This document shows, in pieces, positions 36,801-63,404 of a stretch of 64,000 nt of DNA. The notes beneath the pieces were generated by a model. The model saw only the letters and a list, made by a program, of their open reading frames with translations, was not told the DNA's origin and did no database searches. The first letter of the stretch is position 1. Every line of letters starts with the position of its first letter. The DNA lies in NCBI GenBank assembly GCA_964035795.1, contig OZ038324.1:8741407-8805406 (forward strand). The letters run 5' to 3'. Origin of the DNA: Pterobdella sp. o SKG-2022. Taxonomy: Eukaryota; Annelida; Clitellata; Hirudinida; Piscicolidae. Made by a program: the position numbers and the translations under genes.

Positions 36801-39800
36801 CCTGCTGAACTGCCGAAGCTCGAGCTTTTCTGTTGATATGGTGGGATCTGTGAAAATGTTTAAGGGCTGTTTCTTGGGGGTGGTGAGAGTGGCGAAGTGG
36901 GGTAGGTCACTGTCTTTGAGTGGAGCTGCCCTGTTGGATAGGTGCAAATGTCAGCGTTCCCAATCGTGTTTTGTCTTTATTGGAGTTTTATAGGTTTTCA
37001 TGATTGTATCTTGTATTCCATGGAGTAAATTACTCTATATATAAATGTATTCATCTTATTTACATCAAGTATTTATGTGTCAAATTCATGTCGATCACCA
37101 GTCAGCGAAAATAGGGGGTTCAAAAAAAGAACTAGAAAATAAACAAAAATTATCACATGTTGGGGGAAGAAGTGACATCCTTAAGAGACCTAGAGCGGAA
37201 GTCACTCTTTTGAGGAGTTGAGAAGATTTTGTTGTTGTTGTTGTCCACAAAGTACTGTTGTTTGTTCTTTGTCTCCAAGCTGTTCTGCACACTCTTCTTT
37301 TCTAAGCTGTGGGCTCTGTTATGACAAAATCATTAGAAGAGATTTAAAACAAATGGAATACTGTTATATTCTTAAAAAACATTAAAAGTTCAATGGCTTC
37401 ATTTTCAGTTTAATATATTTGTTTTGGGTTCGATTCTATTTTGAATAAGTTTACTTTTTAACCATTTATATAGCGTTGATTATATTAAAAGTAATTGCTG
37501 AGCAGTGGTACCTGACTTGTTGCAAGTTTTTAGTGTTGAGAGTTTGTGAGTGGTTGGTGAAGTTGTCAACGTTTCGTTGTGAAGGTTGTTGTAGAGTGTT
37601 GAAGTTGTGTTGGCAACCTTGTTGGAGTAACTGTTGTTGTTTTTGTTGTTGTTTCATTTGTTGTTTTTGTTGTTGTTGAATTTGTAACTGTTGTTGTTGT
37701 AGTTGTTGTTGCTGTATTTGTTGTTGTTGAATTTGTTGCTGAATTTGTTTTTGTTGTTGTTTTGAGATTTGAGAATATATATTTTCACAATTTGATGATA
37801 TAATTGTGTTATTGAGGTTGTTGATACAGATGTTGTTGTTATAAACATTTTTATTGTTGTAGATGCTGAAGTCGTTGTTATTGTTGTTGACGTGGAAAAG
37901 ACTTTGTGTTTGTTTGTATGTCATGTTGTTGTTGTTGTTTTTGTGGTTCCGTGGTGTTGTGACTAAGCCTTGTGGTTGGTGTTGAGTTTGGGAATATGTT
38001 TGATATTAAATAATTTCTATTTGAAGAGTTTTTGAATTGACTTTATTTTTAATTAAAATGGTTTTGGTTTGAAAAAGTTTAGAATTAAAATGAATTTAAT
38101 TTAAAGATTTAACTCAGAATAATTTTTATTGAAAAGTTTTATTCAGTTGAATTTTAGTTTAAATAAAAAATTATTATTTTTAGTAAATTATTTTGGCTCA
38201 AAAAACAGGACTTAGTTGCCTTTGATGACAGTCTTAACAACTAATCCATTAATCTTTGGCAAATTTATTCAAAAATTATATTTTAATCATTAATTTATAA
38301 AATCTCTTGTCCTTCAATTGATGAGAAGGTTGAAATTTATTTTTCATCGTTCACTGGTTGAAAAATTTATGAAATTGTAAGATGGCGGTAGCTCCATGAT
38401 AAATATAGTTTATAGAAATGAAAACTTTGTTACTTATGAATGTATTAATAACTTTCATAAATTCAAAGTTTTTGCCATGAATCAGTTTATTTTAAGTATC
38501 TTCGAAATAATTCATTTCTAAAGAAAAACTGCCACAGTTCTATAAATAACTTTGATGCTATTTCTGTCATAAAAAAACCTTAAATATAGAAGGTACAAAT
38601 CATGCTTGAAAAAGTGTGTTCCTCAAGCAACGAGGTTTTCGATGATTTATAAAAGGTCATCCAGCATATTATGAACCCCATTGGGGAGTTCTTTGTTATT
38701 TATCAGCTAATTTTGGCGAAAATGGTGCAATATTTTATTAAGTTAAAACTGAAGATTTTGTTATCAACCACTAAAACAATCATTGACATTATATCTAAAC
38801 AACGCCACTTGAAACCCAACACCTTAGATCCTACCACAACCACACCTCAACACTCCCACCCCCACCACACCACCCTCCCTCAACACCACAACAGCAAACC
38901 TGCAACTTGATTATAGTTTTCCATTTGGAACTCTTGGGTCAGTGGAGTCTTCTCATTCACTTGTTCTTCCTGGCCTCCAAGCTCTTCAGGGCTGGAAATG
39001 GCCCTTTTAGGCTGGCTCACTGGAGAGGTGGGATTTGATATAGACTTCCTTCCGTTTTGGCTTCTCTGTTGTTTTATTGATTGTGCGTTTGTTTTACTGA
39101 TTATTTGTTTGTTTGATTGATTGTCTGCTTTTTTATGTTTTTTAAATAAGTCGACCATTTTGTAAGTTTTTTAAAGAAAATATGAATGAATAAAAGCAAA
39201 CTTTTCAAACAAAATAAAATTTATAAGATAAATTAAAATCCAAACAAGCTCTGACATATTAAAACACACTAACCGAACAGCAGTCTCTGAACCTCTTGGC
39301 ATCCAGAGGCACTGTGAAGTTCAGACCCCACTCTCTCTCCAACTTCGAGTCTTTCCAGTGCACGAAACAGTCTGATGCTTGTGTTATCCTGGTTCCTTTG
39401 TGGTTGTTGTAATGGTGTAAGTAAAATTCGGAGAAAATAAAAATTTATTATCTTTTGCTCCGTTGGTTTGTGTTTTGAGACGGTTTAATGTATTCTCGTT
39501 GATTGTTATGAGGCTTGAAAAAAAAATTAATGAGTGCTTTGCTTGAAGGTAATAATTATTTAATGTGGATTTTTAGGTTCTTCTGATGGGTGCAAACTTC
39601 TTATTCATACCTGGTTGATACAGCTTAACGTCGAATATCTTTTCAACATGGCGGTTGTATGAAGTGATTTGGAAAACGTTGAATGGATGGCTCTGAACGC
39701 ACGTGATGTTCACCGGAACCACATCTTCGGAAACCTTTCCCCAGAATATTTCTCCATTATTGTTTTCTTGCACCTCAAATATCTCCGCCCACAATCTAAA

Positions 39801-40965
39801 GGTAAGTTATGATTGGTTGTTAAAAAACTCCCAAGGTGAATTGATGATTGATTGGTTGGTTTAAAATTTATTTAAGACCTCAAAAAACACATAGATATTC
39901 ACTAAGCCAACCAAGAACAATCTGGGTGTGACAAATCTGACGTGATAAAATGCTGTTAATATGGACACATTTGCTTAACTTTATGTATGCCGCATTCATC
40001 ATTGTGCTCAGATTTTGAAAAGAATCCAGAAAAATGACTAAGTGGGTTTTGAACCGAATGATACTAAAATAATAAAGATTTGGTTTCTCGCGTTTTTTTT
40101 TCATTTTTTTAAAATGAGAGATTTCAAAGCAAAATTCAGTTATAAACTAATGTGTTATGACAAGGTCTAACTTATAAAAAATTTAATTTTAAAAATAAAT
40201 TAAACTTAAACAAGCGTTCATTTTGATGTGTGAAGCAAAAATAAAATGCATACAAAGATGTCTTGAAAAGATACGCTAAATACATTTAAAAAGATTCTAA
40301 ATTGAGAAGCGTGCATCAGTTTTCACTGTTCTTTATTTTTTTTTAATTGGAAAAATGCTCTAAAAAAACTAATAAGATGTGACGATAATGAGATTTTTCT
40401 TAGACTTAAAATATAAAATTGTAGCATTAATCAGACATAACCATCTTTCAAGCCATCAAAGAGACATTAAAAAGATGAAAATACAGGTGATGTAATCTCT
40501 TAAAACGCATTAAGAACCATTCTTCCATCATGAAACCATCCAATCAAAAACTTTAAGCTTAAATAGATTTAAAAACCGTAATTTAACCATCAATTTACAA
40601 CCAAGTTCAACTCTCCCCCAACTACCCTTCTCTGAACCGCTCAACACATCGACAAATCACCAAAGCTAAACCAAATAATTCAAGTTGATCTTATGGTTGC
40701 TTCTAATTGGAAGTTTGTGCAATTGATAGGTTTTATAAGGCGTGAAAAACACGCAATACACCACCAAGCCACGCCACATTGCACCACACAATATACCACT
40801 AAACCCACTAATTCAAACCGCACAATGTAAAGTCTAGACTTTTCCAAATTTCACCAAAAAACACCACTCCGACCTCAGCAAATGAGAATCCTTTTTAGGG
40901 GTCCAGTGACTATTATCTTCTTCCTGGTAAACCTTTCTCCATGGGGCGCACAGTTGGTTGCCCAT
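21783..40965 (-). CDS. sif: Still life/TIAM Rac guanine-nucleotide exchange factor
   Basis: Rho/Rac-family GEF of the TIAM/SIF type, acting at membranes on actin and, in flies, at synapses. 28 exons, about 2,161 residues, from 5': 40874-40965, 39611-39795, 39274-39395, 38900-39065, 37512-37968, 37190-37315, 36408-36930, 35356-36135, 35070-35158, 34694-34851, 33612-33706, 32859-33002, 29198-29380, 28813-28962, 28421-28624, 27985-28161, 27617-27752, 27158-27293, 26329-26960, 25940-26157, 25582-25782, 25325-25433, 25034-25210, 24731-24855, 24357-24482, 23427-23531, 22938-23044, 21783-22545. Domains with rough residues: [11 protein letters not shown] start (Gly2 myristoylation type), EVH1 31-133 ([37 protein letters not shown]), PH 845-955 ([26 protein letters not shown]), coiled coil/Ex region 980-1090, RBD-like 1159-1217, PDZ 1218-1305, DH about 1575-1790 ([53 protein letters not shown]), C-terminal PH about 1796-1930. 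Low-complexity Gln/Asn exons lie between domains. Confidence 0.93.
23173..23313. mobile_element. Palindromic MITE-like element, copy 2
   Basis: A diverged copy of the hairpin element at 11,763-11,914. It has ATTAAATGACACGAAGCTTT, then TCGTAAG, with an inverted partner ending TCATTTAATAAATACTTTGT, and the shared right flank TCCTTACTTTTAGATTCAGG. It lies in an intron of the minus-strand gene. This copy keeps on its left arm the stretch missing from copy 1. Confidence 0.68.
25279..25317 (-). repeat. Dispersed short repeat, copy 3
   Basis: On the minus strand it reads ACCCTACTTTGGGGCGACC then GATGGTCGATTTAT, related to the plus-strand copies at 12,780-12,815 and 13,719-13,756. It lies in a Still life intron. 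Confidence 0.45.
26329..26960 (-). other. sif: Poly-Gln exon of Still life between PDZ and DH
   Basis: About 210 codons, with Gln as the main residue (mixed CAA/CAG) broken by Leu, Met, Tyr and Glu. It starts in phase after the PDZ exon (AG|A) and ends WDADQE(D) in phase with the next exon. The mixed codons suggest an old, stabilised tract. Vertebrate TIAM has a shorter linker here without poly-Gln. Confidence 0.75.
29690..32700 (+). mobile_element. Degenerate CR1/L2-like LINE, antisense in Still life intron
   Basis: Non-LTR retrotransposon remnant. An apurinic-type endonuclease region starts near 29,880 ([28 protein letters not shown], then [12 protein letters not shown] and [14 protein letters not shown]). 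The reverse transcriptase runs from about 31,120 to 32,150 ([77 protein letters not shown], catalytic FHQYADDKK). Box order and wording resemble L2/CR1-group elements. It is dead: frameshifts near 30,220-30,400 and 31,320-31,380, plus in-frame stops near 29,845, 30,753, 30,811 and 32,570. The 3' end runs into ATT-rich sequence. Transcription is opposite to the host gene. No target-site duplication was identified. Confidence 0.88.
33005..33611. other. AT-rich intron segment
   Basis: Still life intron with T-rich and A-rich runs. No gene, repeat family or RNA recognised. Confidence 0.5.
33733..33794 (+). repeat. 14-bp tandem repeat
   Basis: About four to five copies of a unit reading GGAGGTTGGTATGA, within a Still life intron just past the exon at 33,612-33,706. 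Confidence 0.85.
33833..33880. repeat. (TA)n microsatellite
   Basis: A TA dinucleotide run with one GTATAAT interruption, inside a Still life intron. Confidence 0.9.
37512..37968 (-). other. sif: Asn/Gln-rich exon of Still life
   Basis: The exon encodes runs of Asn in its first half and Gln-Ile-Gln-Gln type runs in its second half (CAA-dominated codons), between the EVH1 and first PH domains. It joins in phase on both sides (prior G|GC, next AG|A), so it appears to be coding and not intron. Likely disordered; composition expected to vary between relatives. Confidence 0.7.
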
Positions 40966-43001
40966 CAAATCCTTTTGGGTGTTTGGTAGAGAGGATGGGG
41001 TGTTTGGTGAAAAGGATGGGGTGGTTTGGTGGAAAGGATGGGGTGTTTGAGTGCTGTTTGGGGGTTTGTTGGACAAAGCTAGATTGTTTTCTTTATTATA
41101 TTTTGATGAGCTTGCTTCTACTATTTTGTAATTTATTTTCTATTTTGGAGTTTTGATTTAAAAAATTATTTTGCTTTTTTGAGTATTTTTTTGAGACTAT
41201 TTTTTGATATTAAAGAAATTCGATTTTTAGATTATTTTCTGATGCTCGATTTTCATTTTCAGCTTGTTTCCACTACTTTTGTTAAACTTCCAATAAGCAG
41301 TTTTTAATATTTTTTGGAACTTTTAAGCTGATTTCTCGTCAGTTAGCTCATTATCGTTGTCTTTTAGTCGATTATTTGGGGGTTTTAGATGAATTTTCAT
41401 GACTTTTTTTTCTTCATTGCATGGAAGGTTTTAGAATTGAAAGGGACTTATAAACTTGTTCCAAACAGAGAAGATTATTATTGTTGATTTGAGACTGATT
41501 TAAATTCAAGGATTGTTTCCCACGATGCAAAACTCCTCGAATTGTCCATCATATCTCCATTTTAGATTTTGAAAGTTATTTTTAGAATCAGCTTTTAAGT
41601 TTCCAATGGTATTAACGGTCATTCATAAAACAATAATTTTAAACTTTTTTAATAGTAAAAATAAACTCTAAAAATGACATGAAAAGAATCAAAAAAGATT
41701 CTGCAAAGATCCTTAAGAATATAAACTACAAAGAGAGTCTCAACACAAACACAACTGCAACAAATATTCTTCTGACGAATTGCTTGTTGTCAGTGCAACA
41801 AAGGTTCTCAGAGACATGTTTATAAGGCAAAAAGGCAAGCACCAGCATATGTATCGAGATGTTTATAAGCGTGCACTTGAAGAGTATTGCTAAAACACCG
41901 GGGTATTGATCTTGCTTCAGTGTACATGTATGTATGCTTGGTCGCTTGCTTGTCCTCTTTTATTTGTCTTAGTGTTTCTGCTTGTCGCCGTGTGCTTATG
42001 TAGATTTTTTTATTGCTGTTTTTGTAACCTCAAATGTTTTTTGTGTTTATTTTGGCACGTGTTTGAGTCTGGCATTTTTATGTCCACCCAAGCATTCACG
42101 TTGAGTTTCGGGTTTCAACATAATGCTTGGAGAATTAGAACCACCCACAGTGAAAGGTTGATGAACTTTTAATTATAAGAGATTATATTTTAATTGTAAA
42201 ATAAAGGCGTTAAAAATATCCATAACTCAAAAGCCACGATGAAAATTATGCACTAAAAGAGATATCAAAATTGATATAGTGATTTGATAATTACCACCGC
42301 AAGATATGAACCGGTACATGCTATTGGTTGGTTACTGCGACTATCAAGCTAAAAAACGCTAGATAATAATGAAAATTAATCCCCAGCAAGTATTTCAATG
42401 ATTTTCTTATGAATCTTTTATACTTATAATATCTTTCATATAATCAATTTTTGCAACTATTTCGATGAGTTAATATGAGTATTCAAACCAACGCTATGGC
42501 ACCTAAAGAGGCCATAGCCCTGGAAAGATTATTATTCAAGCAATGAGAAAAAATGGAAAATATTATCATCATCATCATCAGCACTTCAACAGCGTCATCA
42601 TCATCATCAGCACTTCAACAGAGTTATCATCATCATTATCACTAACAGCATGAGTAAACGTCACCAACATTACCATTGTGAAATCAATATAGTGTTTATG
42701 TATTTCCGTTGTTTTTCTTGGAGTTATATCGATAGGTATTATTAATATTGTTAAATACAAACTTTACAGACCTAGTCACACAAAAAATGATATAACTAAA
42801 CTGACATCAAACGCTAGATCTCATAACACAAAGCTCATAATGTTCAGTTAAGACCATTTTAAAATCATATAAAAATATTTAAACACTCGAAGTCTTAATA
42901 TAAACAATAACATAAATATCAATAATTTCAATAAAAAAGATATTTATAACAAAATAATAAAATTATTATTATTATTATTATTAACTCAAAACTACAGCAC
43001 A
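40966..43001. other. Intergenic spacer upstream of Still life and below MsrB
   Basis: It holds the 5' flank of the minus-strand Still life gene, including about three imperfect copies of a roughly 20-base GGATGGGGTGTTTGGTG-type unit (about 40,985-41,050) right upstream of the start codon, and the 3' flank of MsrB. A pair of direct repeats lies at 42,566-42,621. No gene seen in the remaining AT-rich sequence. Confidence 0.55.
42566..42621. repeat. Two direct copies of a 29-base unit
   Basis: TCATCATCATCAGCACTTCAACAG occurs twice in tandem, each copy beginning with a short TCA run. Confidence 0.85.
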
Positions 43002-44076
43002 TCACTTCTTCTTAAACTTAAGACAAGAACTATTGATGCAGTATCTTTCTCCAGTTGGCTTGGGACCATCGTCAAAAACATGCCCTAGATGAGCATTGCA
43101 CTGTTCATGTGAGAGTTGGTGGAGATTGTGTTGGTGTGTTGTTATATGGGGGTTGGTGGGATGGGTGTGAGTTGAGTGAAAGTGATAGTTTGTATTGGTT
43201 GTGTGAAAGCTTGACAGATTCCATTTGATAGTGTGATATGTGGTGGTTTTGGATGAGTAAAAAGAAAAATGAAGTAATAACAATATTGGAGTATTTAAGC
43301 TGCTAATTGAATATAATATGTAATAAACATCAAAACCTTTAAAGTATTTGATGATGTTATATGAAAAGTATTATGCTGATGTAGAATTTCAGAGTCACTT
43401 GCTAAAATTTTTCAATTAATATTTCACAGATATATTGCCAACCTTATTACAGAGAACCTCAGTTCTAAGCATATTATAGGATGTATCAGTTTTGGTCTTA
43501 ACCAGTTCTTCATCCTTCACTGAAGAAAATGCTGGCCAACCACATGATGTTTTAAATTTTGCATCACTCCTGGAAATTATTTGTTGTCTTTGATTTATAC
43601 TGTTTTAACGGGTTTGTATACTCTTAATAGACTAACTCAAAAAGCTCAGTTCCACAACACGTACACACATATGTCCCCTTTTCGAAATGGTTCACATAGG
43701 CACCACTAAATGGCTGATATGGAAGTTTAAAAAAGAATTATTTGATCATTGATGAAACTATATATAGATTGTATTGTTGGAAATCAATTTTCCCTCACCC
43801 TTTCGGTGTCGGCTTGCCTAGTGATGGAATATTCCAGCGGTGTAAGACGCTTTTTCCAATCATCTTTCGACAAACTTTTTGGATCTTCGCCTTCTTTCAA
43901 TACTCCGCAAGATGTCGATTCTGGATGAATTTAACACATAAGCCTTTGAAATTAAAAGTTTTTTAAAACTTCTTAGCCGTCATAATACCTGAACTCATAA
44001 ACAAAAAGAAAGGAGAAATAGTTTTGGTTGAACTTAATAGTCTACAGTTTGCTATTATATTTCGAAAGTGAAACAT
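43002..44076 (-). CDS. MSRB: Methionine-R-sulfoxide reductase B
   Basis: Reduces methionine-R-sulfoxide in proteins. Five exons, about 170 residues: 43989-44076, 43799-43920, 43637-43713, 43443-43569, 43002-43100, all phases consistent. Seen in order: [27 protein letters not shown], zinc-site [24 protein letters not shown] (whose Cys may be the resolving one), second zinc-site pair CNKC split by an intron, [20 protein letters not shown] with the catalytic Cys (RYC), and a Lys-rich end (KFKKK). Cys, not selenocysteine, is at the catalytic place. The first exon encodes a basic, hydrophobic start ([18 protein letters not shown]) like a mitochondrial presequence, and a second Met (MSSESTSC) could start a cytosolic form. 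Confidence 0.92.
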
Positions 44077-44423
44077 GATAATCTGAAAAAAAATATATTC
44101 AATAACCTTTTTCTGACATGATTTTTAGTTTATTTGGTAAATTAATTTTAATTGAAAAACACTAACATAAAAACCTATTATTCTAGTAATTTACACACGG
44201 AATTATTACATAACATTACCAACAAAAATAAATATAGCATGTAAATTTCATAAATATAAAAAAAAATTATTTAATATTTTGAAAGTAATTTAAAAGTAAA
44301 TTAAAAAAGTAAATTTAAAATGTAATTTAATTTGTATGACTTGTGTAATGATTTTCAATAACAGACGAGAAGCATATTGAAAGAAGTCTAAAGTGGTTGT
44401 AGAACTATGTTTTTGTTGAGAAA
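44077..44423. promoter_or_regulatory. Shared 5' region of head-to-head MsrB and UXS-like genes
   Basis: Only 347 bases separate the start codon of MsrB (minus strand) and that of the UXS-like gene (plus strand). The interval is strongly AT-rich without an evident TATA box at a fixed distance. It should contain both promoters and is a candidate bidirectional promoter. Confidence 0.45.
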
Positions 44424-47187
<2,764 letters not shown>

Positions 47188-48496
47188 GCAGACTCTCATG
47201 AATATTCACCAGTGTTTTTACTGAGTCGTGGTGTTTTTTTATTATAATACTCAGTTGTATGTCTGCATGTTTTTGGGCAATTATGCTTTGTTTTCATCGA
47301 TATATTTTGTTGAACCATGATTGCTATGTTATGCATTCAGAAATGTTATACCTCTTAATTCCAAAGATGTCACTAACATCATTTCAGTCATTATGTATGT
47401 GGTGTCCAGTCTAATAAACCTATTGATATTTTAGTCAAAAGTGGATTTATTGCGATTTTTTGAGCTTTTTATTTCAATTTTTAAAAGAAAAAGGGTATAG
47501 ATAACAAAGAGAAAAGTCATCTAACTAAAATATCTGATTAAATAAATAAATCATTTATTTACTAAAAATTCTTTTTGTTCTCGAGAAATATACAAAACTT
47601 TTGGAAAATAAATTCTATTTGTATAGACCCTCATTTTTGACGAATAAAACGAAATACTTGAAACTGTACGCAGCTTAAACGTTGGTGAAAAGTGTCATAA
47701 AGGTTTTTTGATGATGTTCAATGATACAAACAATTCACCACCATTTAATATTTATCCGTGCCATCAATAGAAAACACCAATGTTTTCAATGTACAACAAA
47801 GATTGCAATAAATCACTGCAGGAATATTGACGAATATTTCTGGTAAGTAAATCGTTCCATTGTGGGGGTGATATGATGATTGCTGGGGTTTTGGTCGGTT
47901 GTATTGATCTTGATGAGCGGCAGTTTGAGGTTGGGTAAGTGGATTTGAGATATGCTATTTTATATGAAGCCAGTGTGTTATTTTTAAAACACAAAATGAC
48001 GTCTGCATACCAGATTGGAAGCGTTAGCAATAACATTTAAAGTGGTGTTGCTCCGAAAATATTTAAACCGAAAGGCGTTCATTCGATGAAAATGTTGAGA
48101 CAGATTTTGTATTTAATGTAAATATTAAACTTCAAATAAATCTCAAAACTTCGCTTATGTCTAAAACCCTCACATGGTGTTGAGGTCTCGTGTTTTATTG
48201 AGCATATTTTGCTCACATTATTCCTGATACGCATAGTATCATATTATTATTATTATTATTGGTATAATTTTTTTGCCAAAGTTCGAGTTGTTAGCTTATG
48301 GATCCTTTGGGTATGGTCACGTGAGAAGGAGAAAATAAAAAGATAATAAATGAGTGAATAATAGCAATTAAAAGAATAATAAAACAAAAAAGTTCGATGA
48401 ATTTTGGCTTTGTCTCATTGTTTTTTCAACTCCCTCCATCGGAATATTCAGTCCTAATCAAGATCATCACTGCCACCATCACTTCGGCACTCTGTA

Positions 48497-48546
48497 ATCA
48501 TCATCCTCATCATCACCACCCTCATCATCATCATCACCACCACCAC
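48497..48546 (+). repeat. Imperfect (TCA)n tract
   Basis: CATCATCCTCATCATCACCA-type sequence for about 50 bases. Confidence 0.8.
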
Positions 48547-48937
48547 GGAATCAATCAGCGTAGTAATTTAGAGAGGCGTTCCCTCTTTCTTGGGCGGACA
48601 ATGGTGCTTTTTTATGCACCATCGTGGCTCTTATTATTTTTGTTATTAATGTCAATTTTAGGTTTGTTTTTATTAATATTTTTATTCTTTTTTGATTATT
48701 ATTTTTTCTACTCTTTTTTTATTATTTAGTTTTTTCAATTAATAACCTTTTTTTTCAATTTATAATTAATTCTATTATCGTTATGAACTTTATTATCATT
48801 AGCTTTCGTAAGCATTGAAACAACTCAGACTGCATACTAGACACCAGTGCATAAAAGTCTGCACCATAACGCACAAGCAGTATATAGACTCCCACCACCA
48901 ACCTCCTATTGATTAATTCCACTTTTCTCATTATTTT

Positions 48938-49150
48938 TCATCTCTGCAAAACATGTTTAACCTTGAGATCATTTTCATTTACACCATCATCATCCTTTTC
49001 TTCATCGTCATGTTCATCATCACCTTTTTTTTCATCACCCTCTTCCCCTTTTGTTTTATCATCATCGTCTTCTTCCTCTTCCTTTTCTTCACCTGTCTCA
49101 CTTGAACCATGTATCTTAACACCTTCATTGTTTTTCTCTTTTATCGCCAT
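48938..49150 (-). CDS. Possible short acidic protein or orphan exon
   Basis: A 70-codon minus-strand open frame with a good start context (AAAATGG). It has a mixed N-terminus, a Glu/Asp/Lys-rich middle and an end ENDLK directly followed by GTTAAA, which could be a splice donor. Composition is prothymosin-like, but no conserved block was recognised and no downstream partner exon was found. The GAT-rich coding could also be a decayed microsatellite. Treat as unproven. Confidence 0.22.
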   Translation of the reverse strand: MAIKEKNNEGVKIHGSSETGEEKEEEEDDDDKTKGEEGDEKKGDDEHDDEEKDDDGVNENDLKVKHVLQR

Positions 49151-50407
49151 TTTATTTTTTTAATTATGAATTCTTTCATACTTTTCATTTAAAGTCCTTC
49201 CTATATGTTTAATTATAAGTTCTCTGTTATATTTTTTCTTATGAATTCTTTGTCATATTTAATATTTTAAGTTCTTTGTTATGTCTTTTTTAGTACACCC
49301 ATCGTTTGTTTTCAACAAACCTTTTATAAACCCCTCACTCTCAAACCCCAATACTCCCTAAGGCAGTCAACAGTAAAACATCCCAATAGGGCTGTAAAAC
49401 AATTAAGTAGCTGGATCTTTTCATCTTTTGGGCTATTCAACCAATAAAAATGTTTTCAAATAGAAATACTATTCAGTCTGTGTAACCAAAAACACATTTC
49501 AACCTATGTCTAAATAACAAAAAACACAAACTATCCTAACCTTAACAGCCAAAACACTCAGTTAACCAAAACCTCCTATCCTTAAAAACCGAAGCATCTT
49601 CCGCCAAGCCTAAAAACCCAAAAGCACACTCTCATCAACGCACAGAGGCTTAAGACAGTACATAATCTGAGATGCATAAATGACACACACATCACACGAC
49701 TGATCCCCCTTTATTGTCAAACCTCTTAAACGCTACAAGCAGACGTTACCTAATCTTTTTGGATGCAATATGCTGTCCCTAATTTCTTTCCTATGTACTT
49801 TATTTTATGTTGTTTTTAAGGAGACGAAGTGCTTTTTTGAAATGGGATTTGTTCAAATACAAAGCAAAGATACAAGTACAAAGGTTCAAATGAAATCACA
49901 CAAAACCAACCACTATCTCAACTAAAGCTTCATTGTTAATGGTGATATTGAAGGAATATTCATATACTATGATGATGTGGTATAACATTTTGATACGGAT
50001 AATAAATTTGAATATTATATATCAATGATGATAGTAATTTGATTTTTTATACATTTATGCTGATGATGTTTTTCAGAAAAAATTAATAAAACTGTGCTAG
50101 TTATATTAATACTTTTAAAGTTAAATTATTAATAATATAAACAATCTCCAAATATTAAATCAAAAGAAAAAAAAAAACAACAATAACAATAGCAGAAGTA
50201 TCAACAACAATAGTAATAACAATAATAACAACAACAATAACAACAATAATAATAATGATAAAATTGATAAATGAGCACAAAATGACCAAACCATCGAAAG
50301 TTACAGACGATATTAGTGAGGTACGATAGCAACTCCAAATGTGAAATGGAACCAACAACTTCAGTGAAATTACCGCCGTGAAAACCAGCCGAATAAAAAT
50401 AACAATA

Positions 50408-50579
<172 letters not shown>

Positions 50580-50684
50580 GCGTTATATTGATTAAATAAC
50601 TCAATGTGAACTGACGGACACTCGCACCTCGAATCTTCGAAGATTTATTTAGATGGAGGTATGTAAGTGGCATATCTTAAGCCC

Positions 50685-50842
<158 letters not shown>

Positions 50843-51754
50843 TTGTAAGTGCGTGAGCTCGTTTGTGTGCGTGAGTTTGAAGTCTTATTGAGCATGTTTC
50901 CATAGATGAGTACTTGTGTATTTTACATTTGCAAATGAAAAATTCAAGAGGCTTTGTGTTTGTGACGTGTGAAAAGTGTGCGTGTGTATACTTGGTTTGG
51001 TCCCATGTGTGTGTGCGTGTGTATTTTATATGTGTACGTGAGCGCGTGTGTTTTGTTGAACAAGACAGCCTCTAGTTCCCGATAATTTTTTTAGTTGCAC
51101 CTTTGCCAATGAATCATTGCTATTTACAGTTTTCGTGGCATAAACTACTTCCGGTTACATCATAAAAAAATAAATGCAAAAATACACAGTTTATAAAGAA
51201 AATAAGTTGATTGAAGACACATTTTCCCTCAAAAATCTCCCCTCTCCCACTGAGCCCATGTAGATGCATTCAATAAACAAGATTAATTTCACAACCAACC
51301 TTTGGTGAAACATTCCGATAATTTTAAGTGCTACACCTTTGTAAATGATACACTTATGCATGTGATGATAAGCATTAAAACTGAAACATTGGTTGCTGTT
51401 GTCAAATGTGAGCTCTATTCTGATTGGCTTAATTCATTTAGTTCCTATTTTGTGTTGGTGTACTTAGTTTTGTTCAAGTGCTCTTGACACTATAAAACAA
51501 AAAAAAATAAAAAAAAACAATAATGATAATATATGAATAATAAATAATAGTTTATAATTTGGTTTGATATAATTTTTGGAATGTGAAAAAGCAGCCAGAA
51601 TTCCTAACTCTCGGTATCAGTATTAGACAGAAATTGCCTCAATTTTCTATTATTTTTTCATCTGTGTATAAATACCTTATTTAAATTTGTTTTTCTCCAA
51701 AGTGCATTACTTAAATTAACTTTTAAACACAAAAAAAAATTTGCGCAACAAAAT

Positions 51755-63404
<11,650 letters not shown>

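Noticed and set aside
39066..39158. Extension of a Still life exon to an upstream [10 protein letters not shown] start
   Set aside because: The acceptor at 39,066 fits the phase of the EVH1 exon; the extension has no in-phase acceptor. An alternative promoter with this Met cannot be excluded.
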